A DNA stretch of 64,000 nt from Mesorhizobium sp. M2A.F.Ca.ET.046.03.2.1 (GCF_003952425.1 NZ_CP034449.1:4824001-4888000); one strand, 5' to 3'; shown: positions 1-13,015, counted from the stretch's first letter. Notes: a model not told the origin generated them from the sequence alone. Numbers and translations are program-made.

Positions 1-84
1 GACGGAATTGCCCGGATCCTCGCTCAGCCGGTTGGCGAGAACGCAGCCGGCCGGGCCGGCGCCAACAATGATGTAGTCAGCCAT
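1..84 (-). CDS. GMC oxidoreductase, N-terminal fragment (cut by window edge)
   Basis: Only the first 28 codons lie in the window. They begin [20 protein letters not shown], which contains the GxGxxG dinucleotide-binding motif (VGAGPAG) followed by the A/C-V-L-A-N-R-L-S segment typical of choline-dehydrogenase-type GMC flavoproteins. The family oxidises alcohols using FAD. The ATG lies just 6 bp downstream of the stop of the adjacent SDR gene, so it is the last visible member of the minus-strand catabolic operon. Its substrate cannot be told from this fragment. The family call is inferred from the N-terminus alone. Confidence 0.75.
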   Translation of the reverse strand, partial: MADYIIVGAGPAGCVLANRLSEDPGNSV

Positions 85-90
85 TGTTCC

Positions 91-852
91 TCACAAGCGT
101 GGCACCGAGAGCGCGCCGTCGACATCGATGACCGATCCGGTCGAAAAGCCGAATTTGCCGGAGGCGAGCGCCGCAACCACGGCGCCGATGTCGGCGGCTT
201 CGCCCCAGCGTTTTGCCGGCACCAGGCCGTCCTCGATCAGCGCGTCATATTTGGCGGAGACGCCAGCGGTCATATCGGTGCGGATGATGCCCGGCCGTAC
301 CTCGAACACGCCGATGTTCTCGGGCGCGAGCCGCAGCGCCAGATTCTTCACCCACATTGAAAGGCCGGCTTTGGAAATGCAGTAGTCGGCTCGTTCCGGC
401 GAAGCCATGTTGGCGCTGACTGAAGTGATGGTGATGATCGATCTGGCTGAGCCGGCAGATGCCGCCAGCATAGCCTTGGCGATGGCCTGGCTGAGGAACA
501 CCGTGCCGCGCAGATTGATATTCAGCGCGCGGTCGAAATTCTCCGGCTTAAGCTCCAGCAGGTCGCCGCGGACAACGGCGCCGATGCCGGCATTGTTGAC
601 CAGGCAATCGATGCGACCGAAGGCGCGCATGGCTGCCTCGACCAGTTTCGAATGGCCGGCGAGATCCGCGATGTCGCATTGGGCGTAAGTGAAATTCGCG
701 CCCCGCCCCACGATCGTGTCGGCAAGGCCGTCGGCAGGTCTCTCGGCAAGGTCGGCCACCAGAATGTCGAAGCCGGCATCCGCCAATGCCTCGGCGCAGG
801 CGAGCCCTATGCCGCGCGCGCCGCCGGTGACGATGGCTGCCGGGCGAGTCAT
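91..852 (-). CDS. Short-chain dehydrogenase/reductase (SDR), 3-ketoacyl-ACP reductase-like
   Basis: The 253-residue protein is a classical SDR, a cytoplasmic NAD(P)-dependent alcohol/ketone oxidoreductase. The cofactor motif TGGARGIG is at residues 9-16, NNAG at 86-89, the catalytic Ser at about 144, and the YxxxK pair at Tyr157 and Lys161 (YCISK). Length and motifs are full and intact. The ATG overlaps the stop of the upstream GMC oxidoreductase gene by 4 bp (ATGA), implying translational coupling in the sugar-uptake operon. It probably oxidises or reduces a hydroxyl group of the imported substrate or an intermediate, but which one is not visible. Many SDRs of this type are annotated 3-ketoacyl-ACP reductase by default; a lipid role is unlikely in this context. 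Confidence 0.9.
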   Translation of the reverse strand: MTRPAAIVTGGARGIGLACAEALADAGFDILVADLAERPADGLADTIVGRGANFTYAQCDIADLAGHSKLVEAAMRAFGRIDCLVNNAGIGAVVRGDLLELKPENFDRALNINLRGTVFLSQAIAKAMLAASAGSARSIITITSVSANMASPERADYCISKAGLSMWVKNLALRLAPENIGVFEVRPGIIRTDMTAGVSAKYDALIEDGLVPAKRWGEAADIGAVVAALASGKFGFSTGSVIDVDGALSVPRL

Positions 853-2351
853 GCCGCAAGCTCCGTCTTTCGAAGGTAATCAGCAACCCGCAGCGCCTGC
901 GCCGCGATCGACAGCGCCGGATTGACCGCGGCGGAGGTCGGCAGGAACCCGCCGTCGACGATGAACAGGTTCCGGTGATCCCAGGCGCGGCAGAAGGGGT
1001 CGAGCGGCGAGGTGGCCGGGTCGTTGCCCATCTTCACCGTGCCGCATTGGTGCGAGGGCGTGCGCTTGTCGAAGGGGCGCGACAGCACGATTGGATAGCC
1101 GCAGGCGCGCAGGTTCTCGCGCATCACCTTGGTCAGGCCTTCCAGCGACTGCATGTTGGAGCGCCGCCACTGCATGACGATCTCCTTGCCGTCGACCATG
1201 ATGCGGCTTTCGGGATCGGGCAGGTCCTCGCACATCAGGTACCAGTCGACGGCGTGGCCGGCCATGAAGTCGAGCACGAATTTCGGCATCGTCTTCACAT
1301 TGGCCTTGAGCATGTTGCCGTCGATCTTGCCGAGCAGTTGCACATTGCCGAGCGGCTTGCCGCCCTTGCCGTCCGACAGATAGTAGTCGTTGAGCATCAG
1401 CGTCTTCTGGTAGACGCTATTGTTGCGGCGGCGCGGATCGATCGCCAGCATGGCGCTCGAATTGTGGTTCATGAAATTGCGTCCGACCTGGTCGGAGCTG
1501 TTGGCGAGGCCTTTGCCTTTCGCCGAGGGCGAGCGCAGCAGGATGGCGGCCGAGTTGATCGCGCCGGCGGAGAGGATGACGAGCTTCGGCGACAGCGTCT
1601 TTTGCGCGCCGTTCTGGGTATAGTGGATGGCGGTGATCGTCTTGCCGTCCGGCGCGGTTTCGAGCCAGTCGACATGGGCGCCGGTTTCCAGGCGGATGTT
1701 CGGATCCGTCAGCGCCTCGGCCAGCGGGCCGGTCTGCGCGTCGATCTTGCCCTGGCCGGTGTTGGGGAAGGCGTCCCAGCCGGTCTTGCCTTCCTTCAGC
1801 CAGGTCTCGATGTCGACGCCGAGCGGCAGCGATGCCGGATGCAGACCGAGACCTTTCAACTCGGCGCGGGCGCGGGCGATCGGCGGCTCGTCCGGCACCG
1901 GCTTGAAGGGATAGGGGATTGAATGGAACGGCTCGGTCGGGTCTTCGCCGAGCGCGCCGCGCACGCGAAAGAGCTGCTCGGCCTTCGAATACCAGGGCTC
2001 GAACTCGTCATAGGAAAACGGCCAGGCCGGCGAGACGCCGCCGAAATGCTCGAGCTCGGAGAAATCCTCCTTGCGGTAGCGGATCAGGACGGCGCCGAAG
2101 AACTTCGAATTGCCGCCGACATAGTAGTAATTGCCGGGGTTGAAGGGCGCGCCTCCGGCCTCGCGCCACATCTCCTTCGGCCGGTAGTGCTCGTCCAGGA
2201 AAATCGATCGCGTCGAGCGCGCATGCGGTGTCGCGGGCAGCGGCTCGCCGCGCTCCAGGATGAGGATCGAGGCACCGCTGCCGGCCAAGCCGGAGGCGAT
2301 CGTGGCGCCGCCGATGCCGGAGCCGATGATGACGATATCCGCGTTTGTCAT
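849..2351 (-). CDS. GMC family oxidoreductase
   Basis: A 500-residue flavoprotein of the glucose-methanol-choline family. The N-terminus has the FAD motif GSGIGGAT (G10, G12, G15), followed by the ERG segment that binds the ribose. Near the C-terminus, His434 (PSHQCGTVKMG) and Asn477 (VNPALS) match the family's His/Asn active-site pair. No signal peptide or haem-binding motif is seen, so electrons probably leave the protein through a partner or to oxygen. The gene follows the ABC-transporter ATPase gene by 5 bp and overlaps the SDR start by 4 bp. The likely role is oxidation of a sugar or polyol hydroxyl brought in by the neighbouring importer; the substrate is inferred from context only. Confidence 0.88.
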   Translation of the reverse strand: MTNADIVIIGSGIGGATIASGLAGSGASILILERGEPLPATPHARSTRSIFLDEHYRPKEMWREAGGAPFNPGNYYYVGGNSKFFGAVLIRYRKEDFSELEHFGGVSPAWPFSYDEFEPWYSKAEQLFRVRGALGEDPTEPFHSIPYPFKPVPDEPPIARARAELKGLGLHPASLPLGVDIETWLKEGKTGWDAFPNTGQGKIDAQTGPLAEALTDPNIRLETGAHVDWLETAPDGKTITAIHYTQNGAQKTLSPKLVILSAGAINSAAILLRSPSAKGKGLANSSDQVGRNFMNHNSSAMLAIDPRRRNNSVYQKTLMLNDYYLSDGKGGKPLGNVQLLGKIDGNMLKANVKTMPKFVLDFMAGHAVDWYLMCEDLPDPESRIMVDGKEIVMQWRRSNMQSLEGLTKVMRENLRACGYPIVLSRPFDKRTPSHQCGTVKMGNDPATSPLDPFCRAWDHRNLFIVDGGFLPTSAAVNPALSIAAQALRVADYLRKTELAA

Positions 2352-2356
2352 AGCTT

Positions 2357-3472
2357 TTAAAGTATGCGCTTCTCGGTCGCCGGGTCGAAGAACACCGCCT
2401 TGCTGAGGTTGAAGGCCAAGGGCGTGCTGGTGCCGGGCTGGATCCTGGCATCGGCTCTCAGCCGCGCCACCACGCCCTTGCCGCCGAGATTGGTGACGGC
2501 GAAGGTGTCGGAGCCGGCCGGCTCCACCACCTCGATATGGCAGTCGGCGGTGGCGATGGCGGACCCGTTGCGTTCCGCGCCTTCCGGATCGGTCAGCGCT
2601 TCGGGACGGACACCGAAGATGACCTGCTTGTCCTTGAAGGCCGACAGACCGGCGGGCGCGCCGGGCATCGGCAGCACGATCGGCTGGCGCGACTCGCGGT
2701 CCAGCACCACCGAAAGGCCGGCGCCATTGCCGTCGATCTTGGCCGGGATCAGGTTCATCGCCGGCGAGCCCATGAAGTCGGCGACGAAGATGTTGGTCGG
2801 GTTGTTGTAGATCTCGGCCGGCGTGCCGAATTGCTGCACCTCGCCGTCGCGCATCACCGCGATCTTGGTCGCCAAGGTCATCGCCTCGATCTGGTCGTGC
2901 GTGACATAGACAATGGTCGTGCCGGTGGTGGCATGCAGGCGCTTGATCTCGATGCGCATGTCGACACGCAGCTTGGCGTCGAGGTTGGAGAGCGGCTCGT
3001 CGAACAGGAAGAGTTTCGGGTCGCGCACCAGCGCCCGGCCCATGGCGACGCGCTGGCGCTGGCCGCCGGAAAGCTGGCTGGGCTTGCGGTTGAGCAGGTG
3101 GCCGATCTGCAGGATCTTGGCGACCTTGTCGATCGCCGCCTGGCGCTCCGCCGCCGGCACGCCGCGCATCTCCATGCCGAAGGCGATGTTTCCGGCAACC
3201 GTCATGTTGGGGTAGAGCGCGTAGCTCTGGAACACCATGGCGATGTCGCGCTTCGAAGGGTGCAGATCGTTGATGGCGCGGCCATCGACGCGGATCTCGC
3301 CCTCGGTGATCTGCTCCAGACCGGCGATGGTGTTGAGCAGCGTGGATTTGCCGCAGCCGGACGGGCCGACCAGCACCAGGAAGCCGCCCTTTTCGAGCTC
3401 GACATTGATGCCCTTCAGGATCTCGACGCTCCCGAAGCGCTTCTTCAGCCCATCAATTTCCAGAAAAGCCAT
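2357..3472 (-). CDS. Carbohydrate ABC transporter ATP-binding protein (MalK/UgpC type)
   Basis: A 371-residue ABC ATPase that powers the sugar importer encoded next to it. Walker A is GPSGCGKST (residues 36-44), the signature is LSGGQRQR, and Walker B with the D-loop is LFLFDEPLSNLDAKL. The C-terminal 130 residues form the TOBE/OB extension typical of the CUT1 family (MalK, UgpC, MsmK), and the length fits that family. It lies 21 bp downstream of the inner permease gene, the usual order for a CUT1 operon. The TOBE region may take part in regulation as in MalK, but nothing here proves it. Confidence 0.95.
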   Translation of the reverse strand: MAFLEIDGLKKRFGSVEILKGINVELEKGGFLVLVGPSGCGKSTLLNTIAGLEQITEGEIRVDGRAINDLHPSKRDIAMVFQSYALYPNMTVAGNIAFGMEMRGVPAAERQAAIDKVAKILQIGHLLNRKPSQLSGGQRQRVAMGRALVRDPKLFLFDEPLSNLDAKLRVDMRIEIKRLHATTGTTIVYVTHDQIEAMTLATKIAVMRDGEVQQFGTPAEIYNNPTNIFVADFMGSPAMNLIPAKIDGNGAGLSVVLDRESRQPIVLPMPGAPAGLSAFKDKQVIFGVRPEALTDPEGAERNGSAIATADCHIEVVEPAGSDTFAVTNLGGKGVVARLRADARIQPGTSTPLAFNLSKAVFFDPATEKRIL

Positions 3473-3493
3473 GGTCGTTCCTTCCGAATGGGG

Positions 3494-4438
3494 TCAGCCC
3501 TTGACCGCGCCGGCCATCAGCCCGCGCACGAAATAGCGGCCGGCGACGACATAGACGATCAGGGTGGGGAGCGCGGCGATCATCGCCGCCGCCATGTTGA
3601 CATTGTATTCGACGACGCCGGTCGAGGTGTTGACGACATTGTTCAACGCCACAGTCATCGGCATCACGTCGCCGGAGCCGGCATAGGCGGAAGCGAACAG
3701 GAAGTCATTCCAGATGTTGGTGAACTGGTAGATCACCGTCACAACGATGATCGGCAGCGAATTGGGCAGCATGATGCGCCGGAAGATCTGGAAGAAGGAG
3801 GCGCCGTCGACCTGCGCCGCCTTGATCAACTCGGTCGGGAAGGCCTCGTAATAGTTGCGGAAGAAGAGCGTGGTGAAGCCCAGTCCATAGACGACGTGGA
3901 CGAAGACCAGGTTCACCGTCGAATTGCCGAGGCCGAAATTGAACCCTGTCGCGTTCTGCAGCGTGACGCCGAAGCGTCCGAGGCTGCCGAGGATCGTCGC
4001 CATCGGCAATAGCACCGACTGGAACGGGATGAAACAAGCAAACAGCATCATTGCGAAGACCAGCGTGTGGCCGCGGAAGCGCCATTTGGTCAACACATAG
4101 CCATTCAGCGCGCCAAGCAGCGTCGAGATCAGCACTGCCGGCACGACCATCTTGATGGAGTTCCAGAAATAGCCTTTCATGCCGACGCAGGTCAGACCCG
4201 AGCAAACTTCACTCCACGCCTTTATCCATGGTGCGAAAGTCGGCGCATGCGGCAGCGATAGCATGTTGCCGTTCTGGATCTCGTCCATGGTCTTGAACGA
4301 GGTCACCAGCATGACGAAGAGCGGCATCAGGTAGAAGATCGCGAACAGGGCCAGCAGGCCGTAGATGACGATGCGATTGATCGCCTTGCTGCTCAGGCCG
4401 CTCGAAGCCTGGCGGGCGGGTGAAGTGACGGCGCTCAT
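3494..4438 (-). CDS. Carbohydrate ABC transporter permease (MalG type)
   Basis: A 314-residue inner-membrane permease, second of the CUT1 pair. A first membrane helix lies near residues 25-47 (VIYGLLALFAIFYLMPLFVM) and several more follow. The cytoplasmic EAA loop that docks on the ATPase reads KAAQVDGASFFQIFRRIMLP. The start overlaps the stop of the upstream permease gene by 4 bp, so the two subunits are probably translated together to form the heterodimeric channel. The periplasmic loop CSGLTCVGMKG has two cysteines close together that could form a disulphide. The transported sugar is unknown. Confidence 0.94.
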   Translation of the reverse strand: MSAVTSPARQASSGLSSKAINRIVIYGLLALFAIFYLMPLFVMLVTSFKTMDEIQNGNMLSLPHAPTFAPWIKAWSEVCSGLTCVGMKGYFWNSIKMVVPAVLISTLLGALNGYVLTKWRFRGHTLVFAMMLFACFIPFQSVLLPMATILGSLGRFGVTLQNATGFNFGLGNSTVNLVFVHVVYGLGFTTLFFRNYYEAFPTELIKAAQVDGASFFQIFRRIMLPNSLPIIVVTVIYQFTNIWNDFLFASAYAGSGDVMPMTVALNNVVNTSTGVVEYNVNMAAAMIAALPTLIVYVVAGRYFVRGLMAGAVKG

Positions 4439-5394
4439 CGCGACTTCTCCCTGAGCTCGGAATAGAGATACGGAACAATGATGGCCGTGATGGTCATCAG
4501 CATGATCACGGCGCTGGCCGACCCGACCGCCATCTCGTTGCGCTTGAAGGTGAACTCATACATGAAATTGGACGGCAGCCAGGCCGAGCCGCCGGGGCCG
4601 CCGCTGGTCAGCGCGACGACCAAGTCATAGGACTTGATGGCCAGATGCGCGAGCACGATGAAGGCCGACAGGAACACCGGCCGCAGCAGCGGAATGACGA
4701 TGCGGCGGTAAAGCTGGAAGGTGGATGCGCCGTCGATCTGCGCCGCCTTCATGATCTCGCCGTCGATGCCGCGCAGGCCAGCCAGGAACATCGCCATGAT
4801 GAAGCCGGAAGCCTGCCAGACGCCGGCGATGACGACCGTGTAGATGACGAAATCCTTGTTCTTGATCCAGTCGAAATGGAAGCTCGTCCAGCCCCATTGG
4901 TGCAGCGTCTGCTCCAGCCCGAGGCCGGGATCGAGGAACCATTTCCAGGCGACGCCGGTGACGATGAAGGAGAGCGCCATGGGGTAGAGATAGATCGGCC
5001 GCAGCATGCCTTCGCCGCGGATCTTCTGGTCGAGAAGGATGGCCAGGAACAGGCCGAGCGCCAGGCAGATCAGGATATAGAGGAAGCCGAAAATGCCCAT
5101 ATTGGTGATCGAGGTGTACCAGCTCGACGGCGGATCGCTCTCGAAGGTCCAGCGCCACAGCCGCTGATAGGCGCGGGGACCGGTGATGGCGTAGGACGGG
5201 AAAGTCTTGGAATTGGTGAAGGACAGATAGATCGTCCACAGGATGAAGCCGTAGACGAAGACGATCGTCGCCGCGAAGCTCGGCGCCAGAACGATCTTCG
5301 GCAACAAATCCTGCAGCCGCGACCGTACCGACGCGCCGGGACGGGCGTCGTGCTCCGGTGTCAGCTTGATCTGGGTTTCGGCAACTGTGCTCAT
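4435..5394 (-). CDS. Carbohydrate ABC transporter permease (MalF type)
   Basis: A 319-residue inner-membrane permease. I chose the ATG at 5394 (MSTVAETQIKLT) because the open frame upstream of it codes for sequence unlike the family and runs into an intergenic stem-loop. The first membrane helix begins near residue 37 (IVLAPSFAATIVFVYGFILW), and the EAA motif is KAAQIDGASTFQLYRRIVIP. It pairs with the following permease gene through a 4-bp overlap. The 125-bp gap from the binding-protein gene carries a strong hairpin, which usually allows binding protein to be made in excess over the membrane subunits. Confidence 0.93.
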   Translation of the reverse strand: MSTVAETQIKLTPEHDARPGASVRSRLQDLLPKIVLAPSFAATIVFVYGFILWTIYLSFTNSKTFPSYAITGPRAYQRLWRWTFESDPPSSWYTSITNMGIFGFLYILICLALGLFLAILLDQKIRGEGMLRPIYLYPMALSFIVTGVAWKWFLDPGLGLEQTLHQWGWTSFHFDWIKNKDFVIYTVVIAGVWQASGFIMAMFLAGLRGIDGEIMKAAQIDGASTFQLYRRIVIPLLRPVFLSAFIVLAHLAIKSYDLVVALTSGGPGGSAWLPSNFMYEFTFKRNEMAVGSASAVIMLMTITAIIVPYLYSELREKSR

Positions 5395-5478
5395 CGGCTT
5401 GTCCAGTTCCGGTTGGTCGGAAACCGCCCGGCGCGAAAACGCACCAGGGTTGTCCCACACCTTTTGTCGACAGGAGAC

Positions 5479-5500
5479 CTCCCCCGCCGAAGCGGGGGAG
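5479..5500 (-). other. Intergenic stem-loop between binding-protein and permease genes
   Basis: A perfect 9-bp GC-rich stem (CTCCCCCGC / GCGGGGGAG) closes a CGAA tetraloop, 19 bp after the stop of the substrate-binding protein gene. There is no T-run behind it on the minus strand, so it is more likely an mRNA 3'-end stabiliser or partial terminator than a full terminator. Such hairpins often raise the amount of binding protein over permeases (known for malE-malF); that role here is inferred. Confidence 0.7.
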
Positions 5501-5519
5501 ACCTGAGTTCAAGCGATCC

Positions 5520-6773
5520 TTACTTGGCGTCGTCGATCGCCTTGACCAGCTCGGTCACGGCCTCGTCGGAGCTCTTGATCTGACCATGGACGAATTTCGA
5601 CACGACGTCCTTGTAGGCGTTGGCGACGGCGGGCGGAGCGCCGTAGCCCTGCGCCAGCGAGCCGAACAGCGTGCCGCCTTCGTTGGCCTTCTTCAGGTCG
5701 GCGATGCCCTTCTTGCCGCAAGCGTCGAAGTCGGTGTCCGGCACGTCGGTGCGGGCCGGGACCGAACCCTTCACCACGTTGAAGGCCGACTGGAAGCTTT
5801 TCGACAAGGTGGCGGTGGCCAGCGCGACCTGGGCGGCCTTGCGATCCTCCGGCACGTTGAACATGCCGAACATGTCGGAGTTGTAGATCACCGAGCCGTC
5901 GGTGCCCGGGAAGCGGTAGCAGAGGAAGTCGGTGTCAGGGGTCTTGTTGGCGGCGTGGAACTCGCCCTTGGCCCAGTCGCCCATGACCTGAACCAGCGCG
6001 TCGCCCTTGATGACCATGGCGGTGGCGAGGTTCCAGTCGCGGCCCGAGAAGTTCGGGTCCACATATTTGACGAGCTTGGCGAGGTTGTCGAACGACTTCT
6101 TCATCGTGTCGGACTTGAGCGAGTCCTCATCGAGGTCGTTCATCGCCTTCTTGTAGAACTCCGGCCCGCCGGTCGACAGCACGACGGAGTCGAACATGGT
6201 GGCCTCCTGCCAGTTCTGGCCGCCCAGGGCGAGCGGGATGACGCCCGCAGCCTTGGCCTTGTCGAGCAACGCCACGAAGTCGTCGAAGGTCTTCGGCTCG
6301 GTGCCGCCGATCTTGTCCATCACCGCCTTGTTGATCCACAGCCAGTTGACGGAGTGGACGTTGACCGGTGCGGCCACCCACTTGCCGTCATAGACCGAGA
6401 ATTTCTGCAGGGCGGCCGGAACCGACTTGTCCCAGCCTTCCTTCTTGGCGGTCTCGGTCAGGTCGCCCATGACGCCGGCGGCGGCATAGTCGAGCACGGT
6501 GTAGCCCAGCATCTGCGAGGCGGTCGGGTAGTTGCCGGCCGCGACCATCGCCTTCAGCGCGGTCATGGCGGCGTCGCCGCCGCCGCCGGCCACCGGCACG
6601 TCCTTCCAGGCAAAGCCTTCCTTGGCCAGATCCTGCTTCAGCACGTTCAGAGCTGCCGCTTCGCCGCCCGAGGTCCACCAATGCAGCATCTGCACTTCCT
6701 TGACGTCCGCGGCATGCGCCGAGAACGCAAAGCTCGTCGCAAGAGCCGTTCCGATAAACAGTTTGCGCAACAT
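5520..6773 (-). CDS. Sugar ABC transporter substrate-binding protein
   Basis: A 417-residue periplasmic binding protein of family 1 (MalE-like). It starts with a clear Sec signal peptide, [21 protein letters not shown], cleaved after AHA; the mature part then runs [18 protein letters not shown], with the HWWTSGGE segment usual for rhizobial and glucose/mannose-type CUT1 binding proteins. It catches the sugar and delivers it to the two permeases. A hairpin lies on each side of the gene in the transcript, consistent with separate control of its level. The ligand is not known; the neighbouring oxidases suggest a sugar, polyol or glycoside. Confidence 0.94.
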   Translation of the reverse strand: MLRKLFIGTALATSFAFSAHAADVKEVQMLHWWTSGGEAAALNVLKQDLAKEGFAWKDVPVAGGGGDAAMTALKAMVAAGNYPTASQMLGYTVLDYAAAGVMGDLTETAKKEGWDKSVPAALQKFSVYDGKWVAAPVNVHSVNWLWINKAVMDKIGGTEPKTFDDFVALLDKAKAAGVIPLALGGQNWQEATMFDSVVLSTGGPEFYKKAMNDLDEDSLKSDTMKKSFDNLAKLVKYVDPNFSGRDWNLATAMVIKGDALVQVMGDWAKGEFHAANKTPDTDFLCYRFPGTDGSVIYNSDMFGMFNVPEDRKAAQVALATATLSKSFQSAFNVVKGSVPARTDVPDTDFDACGKKGIADLKKANEGGTLFGSLAQGYGAPPAVANAYKDVVSKFVHGQIKSSDEAVTELVKAIDDAK

Positions 6774-6802
6774 GTACTACCTCCCTTGTTGCATACACAT
6801 AA

Positions 6803-6820
6803 CCGGCGGGTGTCCGCCGG
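6803..6820 (-). other. Stem-loop between aldehyde dehydrogenase and binding-protein genes
   Basis: CCGGCGG and CCGCCGG form a perfect 7-bp stem with a 4-base loop in the 58-bp gap. There is no clear U-run after it. It could attenuate transcription from the regulator side or mark the 5' end of a separate transporter transcript. Confidence 0.5.
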
Positions 6821-6831
6821 CGTCTCCCAAC

Positions 6832-8346
6832 TCAGCCGACCCACCAACCGGTACGCTGGCCGCGATGAAACTGGATGGTCTTTTCCTCGGTATAATCCTC
6901 GACAGCGCGTTTGCCGAGTTCGCGTCCCAGACCGGACTGCTTGTAACCCCCGAAAGGCAGCTCTGGGTAACCTTCCATGAACGTGTTCACCCAGACCGTC
7001 CCCGAACGCACACCGCGCGCCACCGACATGCATGTGTCGATGCTGGCGCTCCACACCCCTGCAGACAAACCATAGGGCGTGTTGTTGGCAATGTGCAATG
7101 CCTTTTCAATCGTTTCAAAAGTGAGCACGGACAGCACCGGACCGAACACTTCCTCGCGCGCGATCGCCATGTCTTCCGTGACGTTACGGACGATAGTCGG
7201 ATCGAGATATTGGCCGGCGTTGGATTGAAGCCGGGTGCCGCCGGCGAAAACGCTGCCGCCGTCAGTTTGCGCCGCCGCAACATAGCCGGCTACCCTTTCC
7301 ATATGATCGGCCGAGATCATGGCGCCGACCTTGGTGCGGTTGTCGAGCGGATCGCCGACGCGGACCTTTTCAGCCAGCGCCTTGACTGCGCCAAGGAAGT
7401 CGTCGGCGATCGCCTCATGCACGATCAGGCGGCTGCCGGCATTGCAGCATTCGCCGGCGTTGAAGAAGCCGCCGAACACCGCGGCGTCCGCCGCCGCTTC
7501 GAGGTCGGCGTCGGGGAAGACGATCTGGCCGTTCTTGCCGCCGAGTTCCATCGAGACCTTCTTAAGCGAATTGGAGGCGGCGGCCATCGTCATCTTGCCG
7601 ACACGGGTCGAGCCGGTGAAGGAGACCATCTCGACCAGCGGATGGCTGACCATCGGCGCGCCGATATCCGAGCCGTAGCCGGCGAGGATGTTGACGGCGC
7701 CGGGGGGCAAGCCGGCTTCGAGCAGGATGTCGCCAAGCACGAAGGTCGAGGCCGACGTCATTTCGCTGGGCTTCACCACAGCCGTGCAGCCGGCGGCGAG
7801 CGCGAAGGGCAGTTTCTGGCTGACGATCAAGAAGGGGAAGTTCCACGGCGTGATGATCGAGACGACTCCGATCGGTTCGCGCAGCACCACGCCCAGCATA
7901 TCGTCGCCGAGATTGGCGTAGCTTTCGCCATGCAGCGTGCGGGCGAGCGAGGCGGCATAGCGCCAGATATCGACGGCGCCGCCGATCTCGCCGCGCGCCT
8001 GGGCGATCGGCTTGCCGGATTCCAGCGCGTCGAGCCGGGCGATCTGTTCCAGCCGGCTTTCTATCAGGTCGGCGGCCTTGAGCAGCACCGCGGCGCGCTC
8101 CGAGGCCTTCATGCGCGGCCAGGGTCCGGTTTCGAAGGCCCTGTGCGCGGCCTGCACAGCGGCCTCGACTTCCGCGGCGCCGGCCTGGGCATAGCGGGAC
8201 ACGACAAAACCATGGCCGGGGCTGGCGCGCTCGATGCTGCGGCCGTCGCTGGCGTCGACATGCTTGCCGCCGATCAAGAGCTTGTAGGGCTGCGGCGCCT
8301 GGGACGCTTCGGCCGGCATGGCAATGTTGAGCGGTGCGTTCATCAT
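6832..8346 (-). CDS. Aldehyde dehydrogenase (NAD(P)+-dependent)
   Basis: A 504-residue ALDH-superfamily enzyme that oxidises an aldehyde to the acid. Catalytic residues are visible: Asn169 (PWNF), Glu267 (MELGGKN) and the nucleophile Cys301 in FNAGECCNAGSR. Length is normal. Two ATG codons stand in tandem at the start (8346 and 8343). The gene follows the crotonase gene by 7 bp, so it belongs to the same transcript. In this pathway it would convert an aldehyde made by the alcohol oxidases or by an aldolase step into a carboxylate, which the neighbouring CoA-transferase could activate. That order of steps is inference. Confidence 0.93.
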   Translation of the reverse strand: MMNAPLNIAMPAEASQAPQPYKLLIGGKHVDASDGRSIERASPGHGFVVSRYAQAGAAEVEAAVQAAHRAFETGPWPRMKASERAAVLLKAADLIESRLEQIARLDALESGKPIAQARGEIGGAVDIWRYAASLARTLHGESYANLGDDMLGVVLREPIGVVSIITPWNFPFLIVSQKLPFALAAGCTAVVKPSEMTSASTFVLGDILLEAGLPPGAVNILAGYGSDIGAPMVSHPLVEMVSFTGSTRVGKMTMAAASNSLKKVSMELGGKNGQIVFPDADLEAAADAAVFGGFFNAGECCNAGSRLIVHEAIADDFLGAVKALAEKVRVGDPLDNRTKVGAMISADHMERVAGYVAAAQTDGGSVFAGGTRLQSNAGQYLDPTIVRNVTEDMAIAREEVFGPVLSVLTFETIEKALHIANNTPYGLSAGVWSASIDTCMSVARGVRSGTVWVNTFMEGYPELPFGGYKQSGLGRELGKRAVEDYTEEKTIQFHRGQRTGWWVG

Positions 8347-8353
8347 GTCTTCT

Positions 8354-9119
8354 CTAGGATCTCGAAAAGGCCGGCTTCTGCCTGGCCTTGAAGGCGCCGA
8401 CGCCGGCTTTGAGGTCGCCCGTCAGCGCAATGAAGCCGCTGGCCAGCGCCTCGGTCGCGGCTGCGTCTTCCTCGCCCTCGGCAACGCCGATCATCAGCTT
8501 GGCGGCCTCGGTCGCCAGCGGGCCGCGCTCGGCGATCTTTTCGGCCCAGCTTCTGGCTTCGTCGAAAGCCTTGCCGGTTTCGACCAGCCGGTCGACGATG
8601 CCGTCCGCCAGCGCGTCGGCCGCCAGGAAAATCTCGCCGCCAATCGCCATCCGGCGCACGATCTGTGCACCGAAGCGGCGCACGGCGCGTTGCGTGCCCG
8701 ACCATCCGGGAACGACGCCGATAGAGGTTTCGGGGAAGCCGAGTTTTATCTGCGTTTCGGCGACGCGGAAATCGCAAGCGGCCGCCAGCTCCAGCCCGCC
8801 ACCCAGCGCATGGCCGGACAGAACCGCGATGGTCGGTTGCCGGAGCCGCGCCAGCCGGTCGAAGACGCGGTGGCCATAGCGCACCCATTGCACCTGAAAA
8901 TCGGCGGCGCTCATCGCGCCCCAGGCTTCGACGTCGCCGCCGGCGCAAAAGCCCTTGCCTTCGCCACGGATGAGAACGGCGCGGACGCCCTCGGCCCGCT
9001 CCGCCTCGTCGAGCGCTGCTTCCAGGGCACGCAGCATCGGGATGTCGAGCGCGTTGAACTTTTCCGGCCGGCGCAGCGTGACGATGCCGATCGCGCCATC
9101 CTGCTCGAAAGTTACGAGT

Positions 9120-9127
<8 letters not shown>
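8354..9127 (-). CDS. Enoyl-CoA hydratase/isomerase family protein (crotonase fold)
   Basis: A 257-residue crotonase. The start at 9127 (MAELVTFEQDGAIGIVTLRR) is chosen because it aligns with the family and overlaps the CoA-transferase gene by 8 bp; the longer open frame upstream is shadow sequence. Oxyanion-hole segments CAGGD and GHALGGGLELAAACD are present, and both glutamates that activate water in true hydratases are kept (GGGLELA and FPETSIG). It acts on an acyl-CoA or possibly on a beta-dicarbonyl compound, as some crotonases do. Finding it inside a sugar-uptake operon next to a CoA-transferase is unusual. Confidence 0.9.
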
Positions 9128-12774
<3,647 letters not shown>

Positions 12775-12810
12775 CCTCGTTCCGTCCTCCACGGTTTTGA
12801 GCAAATTTTA

Positions 12811-12836
12811 TTGGAACGTTCTAATCACCGTTCCAA
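12811..12836. promoter_or_regulatory. LacI-type operator, regulator side
   Basis: TTGGAACGTTCTAA (12811-12824) is a near-perfect palindrome with the central CG pair typical of LacI/GalR operators. A further half-site CGTTCCAA (12829-12836) makes a second, wider inverted repeat with the left arm TTGGAACG, spaced by 10 bp. It lies 37 bp upstream of the regulator ATG, and matches the site near the opposite gene, so autoregulation by the adjacent LacI protein is likely. Confidence 0.78.
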
Positions 12837-12974
12837 ATCAGAGTCAATCGTGATTCCCGCGGGATTTGAAAAATTGATTGGTGCGGTTCAGAAGCCCATT
12901 AATGCGGGCGTTTCTCCACGGCGGGACTATGCCCTGACGGCTCGAATCCCAAGATCATAGAGCTTCTTGATTTA

Positions 12975-12988
12975 TTGGAACGTTCCAT
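12975..12988. promoter_or_regulatory. LacI-type operator, DUF993 side
   Basis: TTGGAACGTTCCAT contains the perfect 12-bp palindrome TGGAACGTTCCA (12976-12987). It sits 28 bp before the ATG of the DUF993 gene, where a bound repressor would block transcription. It shares 12 of 14 bases with the site 164 bp away on the regulator side; the two could be bridged in a loop. The ribosome-binding site GGGAGA follows at 13004-13009. Confidence 0.8.
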
Positions 12989-13015
12989 TTATAGGAGCCG
13001 CAACGGGAGAGTTCC

